Shown here piece by piece: positions 62,061 to 64,000 of a stretch of 64,000 nucleotides of DNA. The translations under genes and the position numbers were made by a program. Below the pieces are notes generated by a model, which had not been told where the DNA came from, did not search any database, and saw nothing but the letters and a program-made list of their open reading frames with translations. The stretch covers positions 2,864,001 through 2,928,000 of the forward strand of contig NZ_AP019700.1 of NCBI RefSeq assembly GCF_006738645.1. The letters are read 5' to 3'. This stretch comes from Stella humosa (GTDB lineage: Bacteria; Pseudomonadota; Alphaproteobacteria; ATCC43930; Allostellaceae). The number at the start of each line of letters is the position of its first letter. The first letter of the stretch is position 1.

Positions 62061-63071
62061 ATGGCGATCGAATTGAACCACCTGCGCCAATTCGTGGTGC
62101 TGGCCGAGGAACTGCATTTCGGGCGGGCGGCCGCCCGCCTCGGCGTCGCCCAACCGCCGCTGAGCCAGGCGATCCGCCGGCTCGAGGAGAGGCTCGGATT
62201 CTCCCTTTTCGACCGATCCGGCCGCCAGGTCGAGCTGTCTCCGGCTGGCCGCGTCTTCCTGGTCGAAACCCAGCGCTCCATTGCGCAGGCGGACGACGCG
62301 GTCATGCTGGCGCGCCGCGCGGCGGCGGAGGAGGAGGTCGAACTGACGATCGGTTTCGTCGTCTCCGCCTTGTTCGGGCTGCTGCCGGCCACGCTGCGGG
62401 CGTTTCGCGCCGAGTGGCCCGACCTCAGTATTCGGCTGGACCAGCGGCCGTCGATCGAGCAGGCGACCGGACTGGCCCAGGGCACAATCGACATAGGGTT
62501 TCTGCACCCGCCTCTCGCCAACGCCGAGGGGGTCGCACTTGAACTGATCCGCCGCGACCGCCTTGTCGCCGCGGTCCCAGAAGATAGCCCGTTCGCCCGA
62601 AGCGAGGATCTACACCTGTCCGACCTCGCCGGACAGCCCTTCATCTTGTTTCCCTGCGCCCAGGGACCACACCTTCATGCCCGCATCATTCAGGCCTGTC
62701 GCGCGGCCGGATTCGTGCCGCGTGTCACGCAGGAGGCGCGGCAGATGCACGCCATCCTGATGCTCGTGGCATCCGGCATGGGTGTGTCGCTGCTGCCGTC
62801 GCTGGCGATTGCGATGGCCGTGCCCGGCGTGCGTCTGGTGCCGATCACCGATCTTGCGAGCGATCTCACCTGGGACATGGCGATCGCCTGGCGCCCCAAG
62901 GGTGCCAGGCGATCATTGCTGCGCTTCATCGAGGTCGCGCGGGCGCTGGCGCCGGCCTACGCCGCCGGCGACGGCAGTGGCGCCCGCGAGGAGGACCGGC
63001 CGCCTGCAGGAGAATTGCCACCGCCACGATCACGTTCCCCGGGCACCGCCAACGTGACGAAGAACCCGTAG
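62061..63071 (+). CDS. LysR-family regulator 2 (tandem paralogue)
   Basis: 336 residues. Nearly the same framework as its neighbour: LNHLRQFVVLAEELHFGRAAARLGVAQPPLSQAIRRLEERLGFSL in parts, LTIGFVVSALFGLLPATLRAF, ASGMGVSLLPSLAIAM. It has a Pro/Arg-rich C-terminal tail of about 35 residues not present in regulator 1. Recent tandem duplication is the simplest reading. The target gene is not obvious. Confidence 0.95.
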   Translation: MAIELNHLRQFVVLAEELHFGRAAARLGVAQPPLSQAIRRLEERLGFSLFDRSGRQVELSPAGRVFLVETQRSIAQADDAVMLARRAAAEEEVELTIGFVVSALFGLLPATLRAFRAEWPDLSIRLDQRPSIEQATGLAQGTIDIGFLHPPLANAEGVALELIRRDRLVAAVPEDSPFARSEDLHLSDLAGQPFILFPCAQGPHLHARIIQACRAAGFVPRVTQEARQMHAILMLVASGMGVSLLPSLAIAMAVPGVRLVPITDLASDLTWDMAIAWRPKGARRSLLRFIEVARALAPAYAAGDGSGAREEDRPPAGELPPPRSRSPGTANVTKNP

Positions 63072-63107
63072 AAGCCGCCGGTGCGGTCGTAGATCACCGC
63101 CACCGGA

Positions 63108-64000
63108 CTACGCCCTGCGGACCCGGTCCCAGGCTGCCTGATACATGGCGGCGACATCTGGGCCCTGGTAGACGCGAACCCTGCAGCTCGCGAGAACGAT
63201 CTCCGACGGGAAGATCACCAGGTTGTCGCGATAGGATCTGGGCATCAGGCGCAGGGCCGCCCGGTTCGCGACGGGCAGGTTCAGGGATCGCGCAATCTTC
63301 GCCCCGTTCCGGGCGTCGAGAATGAAGTTGATGAACGCATGCGCGTTCTTCGGATGCGGCGCCCCTTTGGGAACGCACAGCGAATCCTGCGACAGGATGG
63401 AGCCCTCGCGCGGGATGATGTATCCGAGATCGGGATCCTGCGCGATCATGCCCTGCATGACGCCGCTGTAGACGAGGATCAGGTCGGCCTCGCCGGTCAT
63501 CAGCAACTTGTTCGCCGCGACCGGTCCGACGATGCGGATGTTGGGCTTCTGGCGGATCAGCAAGTGCTCGACCGCCTCGATATGGGCGGGATCCGTCGTG
63601 TTGACCGGCAGACCAAGGTAGCGCAAGGCGCAACCGAAGACGTGCGACGGCTCGTCGTACAGGGCGATCCGCCCGTTGTAGCGGTTCGACTGGAACAGCC
63701 AGCGCCAACTTCCCGGCGGCTCTGCCATCGCCGATCGCCGGTAGGCGATACCCAGGGTTCCCCAGACATAGGGGATCGAGTATCGGCGGCCGGGATCGAA
63801 CAGCGCGTCGCTGAACTGCCGTTGAATATTGAGCCTGTTCGGCAGCGCCGCCTCGTCCAGCGGCATCAGGAGATCGCTGGCCATCAACCGGCCGACGAAC
63901 TCGTTGGTCGGCACGATCACGTCATAGCCATGATCCGGCCGGCTGACGGCGTCGAACATTTCCTGGTTGTTCCGGAATGGCGTGAAAACAACGTCGACGC
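63108..64000 (-). CDS. PotD-like spermidine/putrescine-type solute-binding protein, N-terminus beyond window
   Basis: At least 297 residues, reading in from the right edge. VVFTPFRNNQEMFDAVSRP and YDVIVPTNEFVGRL are the PotD N-lobe motifs; RYSIPYVWGTLGIAYRRSAM, ANKLLMTGEADLILVYSGV, IPREGSILSQDSLCVPKGAPHPKNAHAFINFIL (in parts) complete the family pattern. The signal peptide is outside the window, so the real start lies past 64000. Convergent with LysR 2. Confidence 0.93.
   Translation of the reverse strand, partial: VDVVFTPFRNNQEMFDAVSRPDHGYDVIVPTNEFVGRLMASDLLMPLDEAALPNRLNIQRQFSDALFDPGRRYSIPYVWGTLGIAYRRSAMAEPPGSWRWLFQSNRYNGRIALYDEPSHVFGCALRYLGLPVNTTDPAHIEAVEHLLIRQKPNIRIVGPVAANKLLMTGEADLILVYSGVMQGMIAQDPDLGYIIPREGSILSQDSLCVPKGAPHPKNAHAFINFILDARNGAKIARSLNLPVANRAALRLMPRSYRDNLVIFPSEIVLASCRVRVYQGPDVAAMYQAAWDRVRRA

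Overview
This is a contiguous stretch of a GC-rich chromosome. Gene density is high, gaps are short and many genes overlap by 1-4 bases. The gene content points to an alphaproteobacterium, probably from the Rhodospirillales side: hom-glpX-recJ in one operon, rplM-rpsI next to argC and a gamma-class carbonic anhydrase homologue, a class I PHA synthase, a short DUF1127 protein, RpiR regulators beside ABC importers, and many orphan substrate-binding proteins. The genus is an inference and is not shown by the sequence. There is no rRNA, CRISPR array, transposase or prophage. The only RNA gene is tRNA-Glu(TTC).

Layout. 1-6163: a leftward peptide/nickel-type ABC importer (binding protein, two permeases, two ATPases, the last cut by the window edge) with a divergent RpiR regulator. 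6182-9996: malonyl-CoA decarboxylase followed by a transketolase/pyruvate-dehydrogenase-E1-like enzyme. 10282-11997: a protein built almost entirely of RTX repeats. 12005-15681: a TetR-controlled HlyD/ATPase/ABC-2 export cassette like E. coli cecR-ybhGFSR, with its operator visible. 15728-18724: nnrD/nnrE metabolite-repair gene with an apparent one-base frameshift, an SDR and a FrnE-like oxidoreductase. 18752-23761: a compact leftward run of glucokinase, C-N lyase, Fe/2-oxoglutarate dioxygenase and betaine-type binding protein, preceded by a GST. 23887-30222: methyltransferase, acyltransferase, aldo/keto reductase, a TetR/secreted-protein pair sharing two identical-core operators, a YncE-like propeller and a Lys/Pro-rich lipoprotein.

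30354-34458 is the most unusual region. It holds three rightward genes that look like bshA, a shortened and divergent bshC, and bshB, meeting an ATP-grasp ligase tail to tail. These are the three steps of bacillithiol synthesis, which is known from Firmicutes, Bacteroidetes, Deinococcus and a few others rather than alphaproteobacteria. 34684-42762: a STAS-kinase fusion, then an RpiR-controlled amino-acid catabolic cluster (RraA-type aldolase, aminotransferase, complete polar-amino-acid ABC importer, DUF1989 protein). 42792-43643 is a small AT-richer patch (HNH-like gene plus two large inverted repeats) abutting the 3' end of tRNA-Glu.

43876-64000 is mostly core metabolism: DUF1127 and a 57-residue ORF, recJ/glpX/hom, an OmpA-like lipoprotein, phaC, a Tat-exported binding protein, gamma carbonic anhydrase, argC, rpsI/rplM, PaaI thioesterase, a TTC38-like TPR protein, enoyl-CoA hydratase, CoA-binding protein, O-acetylhomoserine sulfhydrylase, an RsbT-like ATPase, two tandem LysR paralogues and a PotD-like binding protein running off the right edge. 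Between rpsI and argC the sequence shows what looks like a complete arginine attenuator: promoter, a 24-codon leader peptide with three consecutive Arg codons, a hairpin over those codons, an antiterminator arm containing the leader stop codon, and an intrinsic terminator.
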